This document shows positions 1-14,200 of a DNA stretch of 64,000 nucleotides, piece by piece. The stretch covers positions 27,494,526 through 27,558,525 of the forward strand of contig CM036254.1 of the NCBI GenBank assembly GCA_020698575.1, given 5' to 3'. The stretch comes from Bostrychus sinensis. Its lineage: Eukaryota; Chordata; Actinopteri; Gobiiformes; Eleotridae. The notes below the pieces were generated by a model. The model made no database searches and was not told the DNA's origin. It saw only the letters and a program-made list of their open reading frames with translations. Position numbers and translations under genes: made by a program. How positions within the stretch are numbered: position 1 is the first letter of the stretch; every line of letters begins with the position of its first letter.

Positions 1-875
1 ACAACTCCAGGTATGTTTTTGATGAGGGAACAACATTATAACATGGTAGAAAGCTCAGAGAAGTTGATTTTGCATAACATAACCCCTTTAAATTCTGAGT
101 TACTGAGTTTTTGAAGAAATGAAATCAACAAGAATACAGGGATTGCAGATTCCAGAGCAGGGATTGAATTTGTGATCTCCCTGTTGCCCAAAATACCAGC
201 AGTGCCACTGATAGCTAAAAGTTACTCTCCATTTACAAAAAAACTTACAAATGTTACCTTTTTCCTCTACTCAGGTTACCAAATGTTTTCATGAACGGCT
301 GTAAATGCACTTCATTTAAATGTATCAATTTCTTAATACCCACGGTTGCCTGAATAGTACTGTCTGTGTTTTGACAAATAAGAAAGATGATCCAGGGATC
401 TTATACAGTATTATTTATTTAGATATTGCACTCCATTGCATGACTTGGGAATTGAACGAACGAACCAACAAATAGATCGTAAAATATAGGAGCCTAGTCA
501 CCAAATTCAATGTACTGTATGCCTGATCTTGTATGTTGCAAGAGACCTGGTTGTTATTGCAAAGCGACAGCACCATCTGCTGACATAGGCTGCTCAGCAA
601 AGTCAGTGTGGCAGAGTTTATGGTTCATTTATCATGCATTTTTGGAACCTACCTCCATTTACATAAATCTATCTTGTGAAAGTTTCAACATAGGGACTTA
701 GATGAGTACATCGTCACAGATTAACTAGAGTGAGAGAAATATGTGTGTGCAAACAAATCTCTTTTTTACTGCTTCATTATTTAGCCTAATTAAGCAAGTA
801 AAAGTGTAATGTAAAAAGTGACACGGTGTAAAATTATCAGGACTCAAAATAGCAGCCGCTGCATGTCCTTCATAC
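1..875. other. intron sequence of cfap46 left of exon 38
   Basis: No exon recognised. Bases 1-105 are a copy of a dispersed repeat also present at about 53,060-53,155. The rest shows no coding signal or structured repeat I can name. Confidence 0.6.
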
Positions 876-1014
876 CTCCTCCTGTGCAGGGAGCAGGCTC
901 TGTGCATTCAGCGCCACATGTTCCTGCTCGCTGACAGCTGCCTGCATTTGGGAAAGAGCATCCAGCAGGAGGTGTTGTTTCTCCTCCGTCTCAGCCGTGT
1001 GCTGGGCTAAAATC
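876..1014 (-). CDS. cfap46: cfap46 exon 38, last exon in window
   Basis: Residues about 1700-1746, LLLDALSQMQAAVSEQEHVA, predicted coiled coil. Acceptor GACAG, donor GTATGA, phase 0. No further exon was found between 1 and 875, so the next one lies left of the window. Confidence 0.88.
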
Positions 1015-4000
1015 CTGTCAGAGGAGCATAATTGATGTGTGTGTGAGGAGGATAATAAGAATTAGGTCAGTAGAGTCTGATCCTGTGCCATGCTCCGTTA
1101 GCTGACCTTAGACCATGTGAGCTGTGTGTCAGGGCCTCTGCAGCCTGCTCTCTGTACTGGAGCTCAGTGAAGTCATGAGCACACTTCTGAAGTTTATCAC
1201 AGTCAGACTTGAGTCTCAGAGAAGCCTCAGGGCAAAAAGTATGTCCAGGTTCAACACCACTGACTGCACATATGCATTCAACAGCACCTCTGAAACACAA
1301 GCAAATACGGACATTAATTGTTGAAGTTGTAGCCTGAGTGGTCATATGTAATGTTCATTTTACCAAAATCCCTTGGCCATCTTGTCTATATTGTAGTGGC
1401 TATACTCAGGGTTCCCCAGGGCATTATAAAGCATTAAAAGTAATTAAATAGATTTTGCAAAAAATTAAGGGCTTAAATGGCATTGCATTTGATTAAAAAT
1501 TTAAAACAGTTTTGATGTAAAATTGTTGACATTATTAGTTTTATTCTTGAATATAAAAATGTATTTTCATAATAATTTACCATTTTTGTAGCCTACACAA
1601 GCATGATAGACGGGCAGAATGAGAATACTCAAACATTGGATGTTTGACTTTTGACAATGTTTGTTTTGACAATTTAAGCTGCCGCAATTGTATGTTTGTG
1701 GCATTAAAAATGTAAAAGTGGCCTTAAAAAGCATTCAATTAGATTTGCTGATACCTGCAGGAACCCTACTGCACTGTACGTTTTGGACTTTTATTTTGAT
1801 AGTGATACACACACCACAGCAAGATTAGATCAGCTACATACTCATGTGCTTTACTTCAAAATGCAAGTGTACTTGAGTAAAAAAGTCTAGCTATAAAAAA
1901 AGAAACGTTTAGATGAAAGAAAAATATAATACTGGTACACAATGAACCATGACACAAATAAATACAAATACAATAAATAAAACATTAACAAGTTCTAATC
2001 CAAATCTTCTGTCTTGATTTAGGACAGTGTGTGCATGTTTTTTTTTAGAAAATAAATAATAAGACTCATAACTAAAGAAAATAAAAATAAATTGTGGCAT
2101 TGTTTTGATATCATATAGATATAATTGCCATATTAGGCCTGCATTAAAGAGATTTACACATCGAGTTAAATGACATGAATACTTTACCTCATCTTTAGTG
2201 ATGTGATCAAGAATGTCACATGTGAGCTCCTGTTCACCTGCTTCTCCAGTAGAGGCATAAGTGCCTCACAGCCTTGTTTTACAATTTCATCAATCTGCAG
2301 AAAACATGATATGGTTTTAAACCAATCTTGAGGACAGATCTATGTGACTGTACGTTTGTACCTTGGCTTGTACATGCTTGTCTCTTTGGCCTGCTACAGC
2401 CCGGAGTCTGGTCAGGGTCAGCTGGTACCAGAAATCCTCATCTCCTCCAGAGGCTTGGGCTTCATCCAACAGGATCAAAGCCTGGGCATAGTTCTGCTCC
2501 TCACAAGCCAAAACGGCCAGACTGAGCAAACTGCAGCGCACACTTATCTGATCCTCAAACTCCTAAACAGAAATGAAAATATTAGATTTGAGACTGGAAT
2601 GCAACATATTCTTTAGTGTGCCTTGATAATTTGTCAGATACTAATGACTGCAACTCACTCTTGCCACTGAATGGGTTTCTGCCATGAAGTGTCTGGCCTG
2701 TTGGTAAAACCCCATGCTGAGGCAGACCTCTGCTTTACCCAGCCAAATGTTCTCAGCACAAATGGCCACTCTCTGATGGGCAAAATTAACCTCCTCACCC
2801 AGGATAGCTTTCTGAGAAAAAAAAACAACAAAACAAAACCAAAAAAGTAATAATAATAATAATAATAATAATAATATGCAACTTTTAACATCACAATGTC
2901 ATCATGAATCATTTCTTCATTTATCAAAAACATAACTGTGCTATCACTTCTTATTAAATTTAGCAATCATTCAATCCATCCATGTCACACTCATTCAGGA
3001 GTCTCACCTGTTTGTAAGTTTGGTTAAGGCTCTTTCTCTCCTGGGAAATGAGTATGGCTCTTTTGCATCTGTGAATAAAAAAACGGTTATTTTCTTCAAA
3101 TTATAAAAGTGCTCCACACCACAATCTTCACAGCAGAGCAAACATACCCTAGAAGCTCTTGCTCATTGATTCTAGTCAGACTATGAAGTTTCTCATAATA
3201 CGGTGACTGGTTCTCCAGTCCCAGCTCACAGCAGGTCTTCACAATTCTAACAGAAGAAGAGAGACTTTTGTAAATGCATTGTCTGCATGTGCAAGATTTA
3301 CAATTTGTAAAAGAAGAAAAAAATAATAATAAAAAAAAAATGCACCCAATATTTTAGTTAATTTCTTTAACCATTGATCATAATAAGTATTTTTTATGTG
3401 CTGCAACTTCACATTTACGTTTTACACTATTACATTTAACACTCTTCGCGGATTTTGTGGTATAAATAATTTTTAAATGCACTATATCCAAAAGTGTGAA
3501 TGTGTCATGGTGATAAATGTATTTTTAATTCCACTTTTTTGCCCTTATATTTTTACCTGAGTCGATAAAGTTCAGAGAGGCCTTTCTGGTCCAAAATATC
3601 ATGAGCTATAGTCTCAGCCAGGTGTAACACAGGCAGGGTCAGATGGCTGAGAGACAATGACTGAAGCTCTTTTTCAAGTAAGTTTAGATAAAACAGGCTC
3701 TGGTGATGAGAAGAAATACACATAAAATAAACAGGAAAACATATTATTGGTGTGTTTCCGAATCACAACAAAAGGTTAAAAACCAGTCCAGGTGACTGCT
3801 TTTTAAACTTTTTGTTGTGATTCTATTAGCCTGGATGAGTGAGAGTCTTCACAGACATGAATAAGCCAATGCCTAATTAACTAATTAGCCCTAAGCTCAG
3901 TATTAATTTCTAATCAAAATAAACATCCAAACTCTGCCAACATCTTACAGTAACGGGATTCACGGAATGACTGGGTTGTTTTTTATCTCATGTCAGTATT

Positions 4001-7000
4001 TTTGGCAGATGAGTTAGGCTTCATAGCCAAAGGAAACAGTGTCTAGTCATTTTAAAAATCTGACCCAAGGGAAGAACACAAAGATGTAGACAGTAATATG
4101 TAGTCTTGCCTGTTTTGTAATGGTGCATGCATTGAGACATCTGGGGTTGTTGTTGTTTCTGAAGATGTGTCTGGCCTGGTCGGGACAGGAAAAGCACACC
4201 CAGTCCCTCGGGGTGACAGGAAGGGCCAGATCTGTGAGGATGGACTTTGGTTTGTCTTCTTCAGAGGGCATCTAGTGGACAAAGAAGTAAGAAAGCAGTA
4301 TTTGAGATGTTCTGGAAACTTTTAAAAACTTATATTTATTGTTTTACCATAGGGTTATTAATTAATAGTGGATTAAATTACTACATTTTATCAAACTAAC
4401 TGAACCATGTAGATATTTATTAGTACATTATTGTGCATATAAATACAGACTTTAATTTTATAAGTGCTGAGCCACTGTTACACTGATTTATTTACTCACC
4501 TCTTTCAGTTTTTTGGCTTTCCCCTTGTCTTTGTCCTTGCCTTTTTTAGACCCAGCTGAGGCTGGTGACACACTTTGGACTTGTGACTTTGCCATCTCAC
4601 TGGAAATATCACCAGCTTCTGCCACAGAAACCTGTAGAGACACAAAATACCCAGCACAAACAGTCGAACTTTATATGATAATGCTGGTAATGAATCAATA
4701 ATACCTTCCACATCTGGACCACAAAGACGTAGGCTCGGAGCAGGTTTGGTTGGTGTTCTGGGGAGGTTCTTCCAGCCATTACACCAAGCAAGATATGGGC
4801 TCTTATCAAGGCATCAAGACACTTTACGTCTCTCAGATTTTGCGTAGATTCCATTGAATTATCACTGTTTTGTAATGTGGAATCACTGTTTTTGGACTCC
4901 TCATCTAAAATAAAAATGTAAAGTATGTAAATATCTAACCAAATCTCTTTTTTAAAGGCAGGTTCAGAGACTTTTCTGTAAAAAAACAAAACAAAAACTT
5001 TATCATTTTACACAATTTCTATGAACTAACTTATGTATTTATTATGTTGGTATTTAAAAGATAAGAGGTGTCATTTAAAGGAGCTACATTTTATGCTTTT
5101 ATTTATCTTTTTAAACCAATCTTGCAACAGCAATGCATGTTTTACAACTTTTAAAACATTATGTAACTAAAAGAAAGCATTTTCAATAATTACTTTACTA
5201 CTAATGTCCTAAAGAAAGAGGTGAAGAGACCAGCAGCGTGCAGAGTGCAGCTATGTTACGCTCTTTTGAACAGAAACAAAAAAAGCCCTTTACTGCATTA
5301 TACATGCATTATACTGCATACTTAAATCTATTAAAACATATATACATAAAATTTACTGATACTTTTTATTTTTGTGTAGATAAATGTAGAAGTGTAGTGC
5401 CTATTTTTATTTATTTATTTATTTATTTTTAGCCCTTTGTCCAAACACCATTTATTACTATTCGGTGATCTGGAATTTGTCTTTTCCAGGTTTTTAAAGA
5501 CAGTATTAACTGTATACAGGTCTCAAGTTTTAATCTTCCAATAAATTAATTTAGTCTCTTTGGCAGTATTTAATGGATGCACAGCGGGGCACTTTCTGCT
5601 TTTAACAGGTACCCCAATGAATTCAAACATTACATAATTTCAACAGTAACCTTAAATGGCCTTTATATGGGATTCAAAATATGCTATTCTTATGCTGCCT
5701 TCTCTTTTCCAATTAGAACAAGGGGATTCCTAAAAATGCTTCTCACAAGGGACGCAATAATAGACTGATCCCAAAGGTAAAGGGCCCAAGAGAAATGCGT
5801 TATCCAGCCTTGAATGTGTGTCCTAAGGGAAGCACCTAAATCAGTTCATTTAACTTTTACATCCCCTCCAGAGTTTTGGGAGTGAAGAAGCTTAATTAAC
5901 ACAAATCGGTGCGAGTGATTAGCAAAGACGTGAGATGATACTATGGGTAAAATGTGTCAGAGTTCTACCTGGTTGTTGTGCCTGCTCATGGGGAGACTGC
6001 AGAAGTATATCTATTGCCCACTGGACCATCTGAAGGGCATCTGTTTTGGGAAAGTTGTTAAAGTACATCCACTCGGCAAACTCCAGGAGAAGACTGACCT
6101 TCTGCCACTTAGACTCTCTGCTCTGTTTACAAATAGACACAAAACAGATACAAGTCAGTGAAAACTCTCATACCTAAGTCCCAAAGACCATAAACCCCTT
6201 ACTGCAAAGGGAGATTTCGAATTGGTTTTAAATATCTTATAGTTTGACCACTAGAGGGAGCCAACTTACTATTCATTCCAGACATTTAGCATCTTATTTT
6301 ATTTCAGTATTAAAAAGCTGATCAGTATTTTTTGTGTTTTTGATGGTGACTGGCACTGAATTATGATATAAATACTTTCCTTCTGCGAGTTCTGTGAGTT
6401 TTTCGGTTGGACAATCAGTCCCAAATGGGTTGGTTGTTTTGAGAAATGAGGAATTACTCTGAAAAAGTGCAGTATTTTGTTGTATTTTGTAGTATTAATC
6501 TACTCAGAGAGACAGCTGCTACTTCCTAACTGTCATTACTAGTTTAGGTACATCATTGCTTGCTTAATTATGCAATATACTTGGGAATACTATGTACTCC
6601 ATGTAAACCCAGTACTGACAGAGAAAACTGAGACAAAATCGCATAGGAAACAGTGTTACTTTGGTTAAATTGAATTTACCAGGAAGGATTAATAAGCATC
6701 CATTAGTTGTGAATATAAGCTCAGCAAAAGCAGTCTACATTCATGTTTGTAATAATATCTGTGATCCACATGGTGGTGCTGGAGCTCTATCCCTACTATC
6801 AGCCAATGTATAGTAAAAAAAGAGCTTAAAATACTGCAAGTAGGTATCAGATCATATGTTCTAGTGGGCATTCATTAATATTAATAAAAAAATCCAATCC
6901 AATTAATTCCCCCAAGATCTTTGATGCTGATTAAAATGGAGTATTACAGTGAGAGTGTCAATGGCTCTCTGGTAACAGGTCAGTTTTTTGGTTATGTTTC

Positions 7001-10000
7001 CAGAGCACAATGCCACCCGATGCCACATAAAAGAACAGCACTGCTCTCCTTCTCCCTCCAGCTTCTCCATATCCATCCCAACACTTTCTCCAAGTAGTGC
7101 TGTTACACAAACCAAAGATTTCAACAAAGATCTGAAGGAGAGGAACAAAATATAGGTTTAGGCATTAGGTATAGTATCTATTTCCACATATATTTTTATT
7201 TTGTTTGCACTTACAGCCTGTGTTTACTGCGGGGCATGTCTCTTAGAGCCTTTTCCAGAAGCTGTTTAGCACTATTCAAGTCTGATTTATCTATGTGGAT
7301 CTGAAGAAGCAATTTGTAAATGGCAGCTCTAACAGAAACGTCATCACCTGGACAAACATGGATAGAAGGTTGATATTTTTGCATTTAATTGTGACAAATG
7401 CACAGCCTACACAAAAAAATGACCTAATCCCTGTTGATATAAGTTGGATTTCCAAAAGGCAGAATAAATACAGTAAAAAATACTGTTACTCTGAATGCAG
7501 TTAGATGAACAAACTAACTGTATCTTAACATTTTGAAGCAGAACCAATCAGAATAAAGCATGACATTAATCCCACCTCAATTTAAATAAACCATTGTGAT
7601 TGTTCAGGAAAGAATCCAGGCCCACTTCTCTTTGCTTAGAGACTGAATAGGTTTGGCAGGCCAGGCTAATGATTGTATAGAAAAACAATAGAATTTTGTC
7701 AATGTTATTATTGTTTTTATACTCACGTAGTGTTTCAGGTTTGCTTGTTGTAGACATCAATGCGTTTTTATTCTGTTTATGAAATAAAATGGATAAAAAA
7801 GTAAATGAATGTCCAAAATCAAGCTAGTAGCAAGTAGCAGTGCTTCAGAAGGTTAGCTATAATGATATTAAAAAGATACATCTGTTAGGCGCCTGTGGAA
7901 AAACTAAACCAGTGCAGAAATTACATCAGGCCCACTGAGACCAAAGACATGCCTATCAGCGATGCTGGAAAGCGGTGTCGAGATCATAAAATACCACACA
8001 AGTACTCTGTAAATTCCTCACATAAACTGACATTAATTATAGATTTTAAGTGAGTTATTGTACACTTGTATGAGTGTTTATCCCCCTGGCTTGATAGCTG
8101 TCCATAGGCATGTCTCTGGAGATGTATTCTCACAACTTCTCCCCAGCATTGCCTGCGAGAACCTTTCTCATCAATTTCATCATTAATTAAATTTAAAACA
8201 CAGAAATACTGCTTTTTCTAAGCACTGAAAAGGCAATGGTAAAGTTTGAGATAAGAAAGAATTATAAAATGCATTTGTTTTCAATATCTTTTGGAAGAGT
8301 GTTTGTCTTGTCAGCGTGTAGAGGTAAACATCAAAGATTTGGACAACAAGTATAGAGCTATGATAAGAGCAATCTCGGTCTTCTCAGAGTGGACTGTAAT
8401 TGGAGCGGGACCGAGCATTTCCCAAAGCAAAGGGACAACTTTGTCTTTGTACTGTCGCTGCTGCTGTGTACTGCCTGTCTGGAGACCACCTTCCACTGCT
8501 AACAAGGTTTACATAAGGTTTACTAGACATCACAGAAGTATCTTCAAAGATGTGCTGTTGTTTTGGAGTTGGGCTGGAGGGGATCTTATTAAGATCTGAC
8601 TATCATGATAAATTAACTTGGCCACTGCTTAGACATGTTGTTAAACGGGGTGGAAGAGTTATTTAGTATTCTGGTACATTCATTCATCGTCTTCCGCTTA
8701 TTCATGTGAGGGGTAGCGGGTGCTGGAGGCTATCCCAGTATCTATGGGGTACGTCCTGGACAGTGGCCAGATTGTCATTGCTGCGCCTGACAGAGATATA
8801 CAGTCAGACAACCATTCACTCTCCCATTCATTCACTAGGGGCAATTTAGAGTCATTCTCCTAAAACATGCATGTCTTTGGAGGGTAACACAGTTACACAG
8901 GGATGACATTCAGACTTCACGCAGACAGATCATGTGGCGGCGGGGCCAATAATCGATCTTACAATCTCCTTGCTGGGAGTTAAGAAGACTAACTGCTCTG
9001 AAACTGTGCCCCCCTATTCAGCTACAGTATAGTCTTGTACCAGAGGCTAATAGTATGAGAGAACTTTCAATTATATTCGGAATACTACAATAAAAAAAAA
9101 TTGTTGTGTATTGTGCATTTGTGTTTGGTAGAAAAAATTGCATCAGTGTTTGTTTATCTTTAGATTATTGATACTAAAAGTAGCTGGAAAAGGCTGGTTT
9201 GATAGAAATCGAACTTAAACCCTTTACATGTAATCCGGCATAGCCTAAATATTATTATCATTGGTATAGCATAATATTATGACCACTGGCAAGTGAAGTT
9301 AATACCACAAAATATCTCTTCCCCATGGCACCCGATGGATGAGATAAATGCATTAGACAGCAGGGGAACATTTTATCCTCAAAGGTCATGTATTAGAAGT
9401 AGAAAACATGGGCAAGCGTAAGGATTTAAAAGAGTTTGACAAAGACCAAATTGTGATGGCTAGACAGGTGCGTCTCCAAATCTACAACTCTTGTGCGGTG
9501 CTCCCGGTCTGCATCGGTCATTATCTATTACCACAAAAGTGGCCAAAGAAAGGAACAGTTGTGAATCTGCAGCTGGTGAACATGGGGAGCAAAACAATAG
9601 GGCTACAGTATTAGTCAGATAACATAAGATGAGGGAATAGTGTTATATAGTTTAAATAATAATGATTCTTACATTTGTGGGTTTGCCATTGGTGTGCAGC
9701 AGTGCATTGAGGATCATCTCCAGGGGGTCCCGGAGCAGTGCTCTCTCCTCAGGGGTCTGTGCCAAAGGTAGACAAGTGTTCCAGTAATGTCTGGCAGCAG
9801 CTTCACACTGAGACAGATTCCCAGCCTTCTCTGCATATCTGTGCATAAAGAAAGATGTAGGGTATTAAATGAAAAGATATTCAATTATAAATACATGTAT
9901 TACAGCCTAGAGCATTAGCTGATATCTAAATGGGCTGTAGGCAGTACCTGACACTAGACAGAAGCAGCTCCATGGCCTCTCTGTATCTGTGGAGATTACC

Positions 10001-10398
10001 GTACGACTCATGGACTAAACTTGAAGCTCTCAAGCAGGCAGCACTGCTCAGCATCTCGTTCACTGCAGAATCACTGTACCTAAGGCAAGAAGACATAAAG
10101 TGCATCTGTATATATTTATAATAATTTAAATGAGTAACAATTGGTATGAAGATTTTGATGGTATGAAGATTTTGAAATTATTCAAAATGCTAAAAATCTA
10201 TTTTTAAATTATGTTAATTTGGCCTTCGCTCACTGCTCTTAGCCTGGCAATTTAATTTATAAATTGTATTTTTTGTAACTAATAAAATAGTTGCAACACC
10301 ACCATCCGCATGAATCAATTAATTTTTTTTTTTTTTTTAATTATTAAAACACTTGACATACACATTACATTATTACACTTGGCATATTAAAGATGTTG

Positions 10399-10486
<88 letters not shown>

Positions 10487-11165
10487 CAACATCTTTAATA
10501 TGCCAAGTGTAATAATTTCGTCCACCAATGTATTTTATTGCCCTTATTTCATAGCACTGGTTTGCAAGGACAATAAATATGGTTACACAGGTACATATAA
10601 AACAGTACACATTGTAAATGTTATTGTATCAATTTTGAGTTTTCACTCAAAAATATTGTTTATATTTACGGATATTTTTATAAACTTTCAGCTCATATCT
10701 AAACCAGCTACTCACTTCATGACGCTCTTAATCATTTTTTATATTCATTTACATTTTTTTTTAAATTAACTGCAATGTTCTGTGACATACACCAGATGTC
10801 ACCTGCCGGTCACAAAGTAAAAAAGTAAAAATACCATTTCCCAAAGAGCTATGTGCTTTCCAAAATAAGTCACTATAATGTCCTGTCATCCTATTTTATC
10901 AATCAATTCAAATAAGATGCATGCAAAAACAACAATGCTGCTCATCTGTGTTTACATAAACAGTAATATTGCACACTTACAAAGCATAGGGAGCATTACT
11001 GAGACTCTTTGCAGCTGTTTCTTTTAGCTCCAAAGCTTTTTCTGTGCAGCTCAGGACCATGTTGTGGTCATTGGCGTCGTGGCAGAAGGCAGCCAGCTGG
11101 CACCACACCTGCAGCTCCACCACGGCATCGGTCCAGCTGCATTCAGAGGCCATACCAACCAGCTG

Positions 11166-11207
<42 letters not shown>

Positions 11208-14200
11208 TGTAAACAGGTGAGGGAAGGGGGAGGGCAGAGTGTGGAGAATGAAAGGCAAAAGAGAGATGAGGCAATCAGGGTGAAAAGAGAAAAGGGTGAA
11301 TTAGGTAATATTAGACACAAAATAGAGGTGTAGCAGGGTCAGAAAATGAGGGATATGGTAAGGCTGTTTTCCATAAAAGATACTCCCAAGGCAAACGTGT
11401 TACAAAGGAACACAACTGCAATACAACAAAAATAATTAGGCATAGTCTGGAGTTAACTTAAGAAAATACATGTGATGTTTTCAAAAATGATTGTCTGGGG
11501 TGAGCTGCTGGTTTGGGGTAATTAACTAAAAGTATTTGGAGGCTCATTTTTATTTTCCAGACAGATAACGGACTTGTATTTGTGTGAGAAGTCTGAAAAT
11601 GTTAAATATTGTTAAAGTGTTGCTTTCAGGATCACTGACCATCCAATCATGTGACGGGAGTGCACAGTGGCCAAGACAAGACAAATGGCGACATTTACTA
11701 GGCTGGGCAATTTTCCAAATATGCAGTGAGTCGTCATATTTTTAGACACCTGCGCCATTTAGGTGCCAAAGGGAAGTCCAGAAAACCAAACATTTAAACA
11801 ATAAAAAACAAATACTGCAAAAGAGGTTGTATGTTCATAATAGGGTCAAAACATTTTTAACAGGTAATAGGGAGGCCTTCAGTGTTCAGCAATCCACTGC
11901 AATAAATCCATGGCTGTATATAACTTTTTCCATCCCATGACATAATTTGTATAGATTCATATCTAATTATATTATTATAATATGAGATCAAGTGCTTAGT
12001 GTGACATGGTTGAAACATTTAAAATAACAAAAACATTTGTTGAACTACAAAGCACTAAAAAAGGCTTCTGAAGATATACTACAGATGGATTTCTCCCATT
12101 CCTTCTGTAATATATGCCCTGTAATTGTTCATATTCTTCATGATATAGCAGGCTGATTTTATAACTGCTTTAATGAGAGTTCAAAAACTGTTTCTTTATA
12201 TGTATACAATCCAACATCTCTGGCAGAACTTGTGTTTCTTAACATAAAGGATGAAAGCGCAAACTTATAATTTTTTTTCTCTGGCCTGAAAACAAGTATA
12301 CTTTGATTTTGTCTTTGTTCAGTTGAAGATGTTTCTGCCAGCATCCATTTGTTGCTATGTTCAATGCAGTGATTCAGTGTTGTATAGGATTAGAGGGTCC
12401 TGGGGATATATGTGTATTGTCAGCAAAACTGTGGTAAGATTTTTGTTGTTGTTCTCTATAGTTGGAGCAACTGTCTACATGCCTTAGAATAGAAAAGAAG
12501 TAAGAAGATTCTGTATATAGGACGGCAGAGGGTGAAAAATGAGCAGAAACAATGTACAAAAAAAATAAGAAAGCAACAGGGTAGAGACCATACCCTGTAA
12601 AGAATTGAGAGTCTGCCAGAAAAATATGCAGGGGGCAAAAGAGAACCCATGGCAAACTATACCAAGATTTATGTAAATGTGAAGGTTTGAAAAGATATGA
12701 ATACATTTGAAGTGTTTTTTTAGTTGGAGTTTACTGTTTACTAGGGGATCTATAATGCTTTTATGTTTGTTTCCTCCACAAAACCATACCTGGAGTAGTA
12801 TTTTGTTTCATTCGCTGGACCCTCACTGGTAACTTCAGTGCTTAAACCAGCCACTATGACAAAGTTGGCTTTTAGCTTCATAACATTTCTTCACTGATGA
12901 ATGCTACAAATGACTGAATTTTAATATGAGAAAAAATATTGCTTTGAAAAGAAGAAAAGTTAAACTTTTCCTTTCATTTTGAACTGGCCAATTATGTATT
13001 GCTTTATGTATTGCAATTATTACTTATGTTTTAAATTCTTCCGAGAAAATTTCTGAGATGTCCCACCATCTTTTTGAAAGCAAGTATATATTTATAGTAA
13101 AATTGGATAATTGGGTCCAAAGAAAAGGTATTTACAAAACATACAGCGACTTGCTTTTGTTGTGTTGTTTAGTGGCTACTTTTGAACAATTGCTGGGTTT
13201 CAGATGATGTCACAACATTCTATAGGCCAATAATATTTAATTGAGATACGGGGCAGGCAAAATCTGTATAATTAATACGCAGATTTTTAGGTGTGGGTGG
13301 ATACATATAGCAAGATCATAGACCTTATCACTAATATAAATGATAAGGTTCAACATTTCGGAATGTTTTTTTTTTAATTTTATTTCTTGTGAAAATACCA
13401 TATAAATTAAACAGGAAACTGTCTCCTGCCCCCCATCTGAGAGAGTGATATTATCACATTCTAGAATGTGAAAACAACCAATAGTGTGCGCTATCATCTG
13501 CATTTTTATAAACATTTGCAAATAGAAATGTTCACAGATTTTAAGGATTTACCAGGTAAAGATTTTTCAAGTAGACAAGAAAATCCTGGAATGTCCTGGA
13601 GTGGCCTTCTCAGTCATCAGATTTAATTCTGATTGAAAATCCTTGGTGGGATTTAAAGAATGCAGTTGCAGCACAGAGGCCATCAACATCACTGAGCTAG
13701 AGGCTTTTGCATGTGAAGAACGGGGTAAGATTCCAGTCGAGTGTAATAACCATGTTAGCAATTACCCAAAATATAGTTATAAGTTAAGATTATAGTTTTA
13801 CAAGGTATAATCTAAAGCAGTGGTGTCAAACTCAGTTCATGGTTCGGTCCAAAATTCAATAATCATAGTAGGTCATGGGCTAAACCTGACATTAATAAAG
13901 AAATTATAGTTTAAAAGTGTACATTTAAAGTGTATCATTTTTATAGTCATTTTTGGACAAAAAACACCGTGTAATATGCTTTGCAGATTTCATAAAAATG
14001 GTATTTATATTTTAACCTAACAAACTTATCAGGTGCTGATATAATACTGTCTCACGTTTTAAAATTTGATGACAGCAGCTTGTGTCAAAAACATTTTTAG
14101 TGCAACCCTGCTCAAGGCCAGAAGATAACAAGCATCCAGTATATCCAATACTAATAATAGTATTAAAACAGATGTTTTATTCCTCATCTTGTTGCTGAAT

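Noticed and set aside
8291..8599. 102-codon plus-strand ORF
   Set aside because: Intronic. No domain or splice context, and its composition matches surrounding non-coding sequence.
10353..10769. 138-codon ORF with a long Ile-Tyr run
   Set aside because: It is the AT dinucleotide core of the palindrome read as protein. The mirrored strand gives the same peptide.
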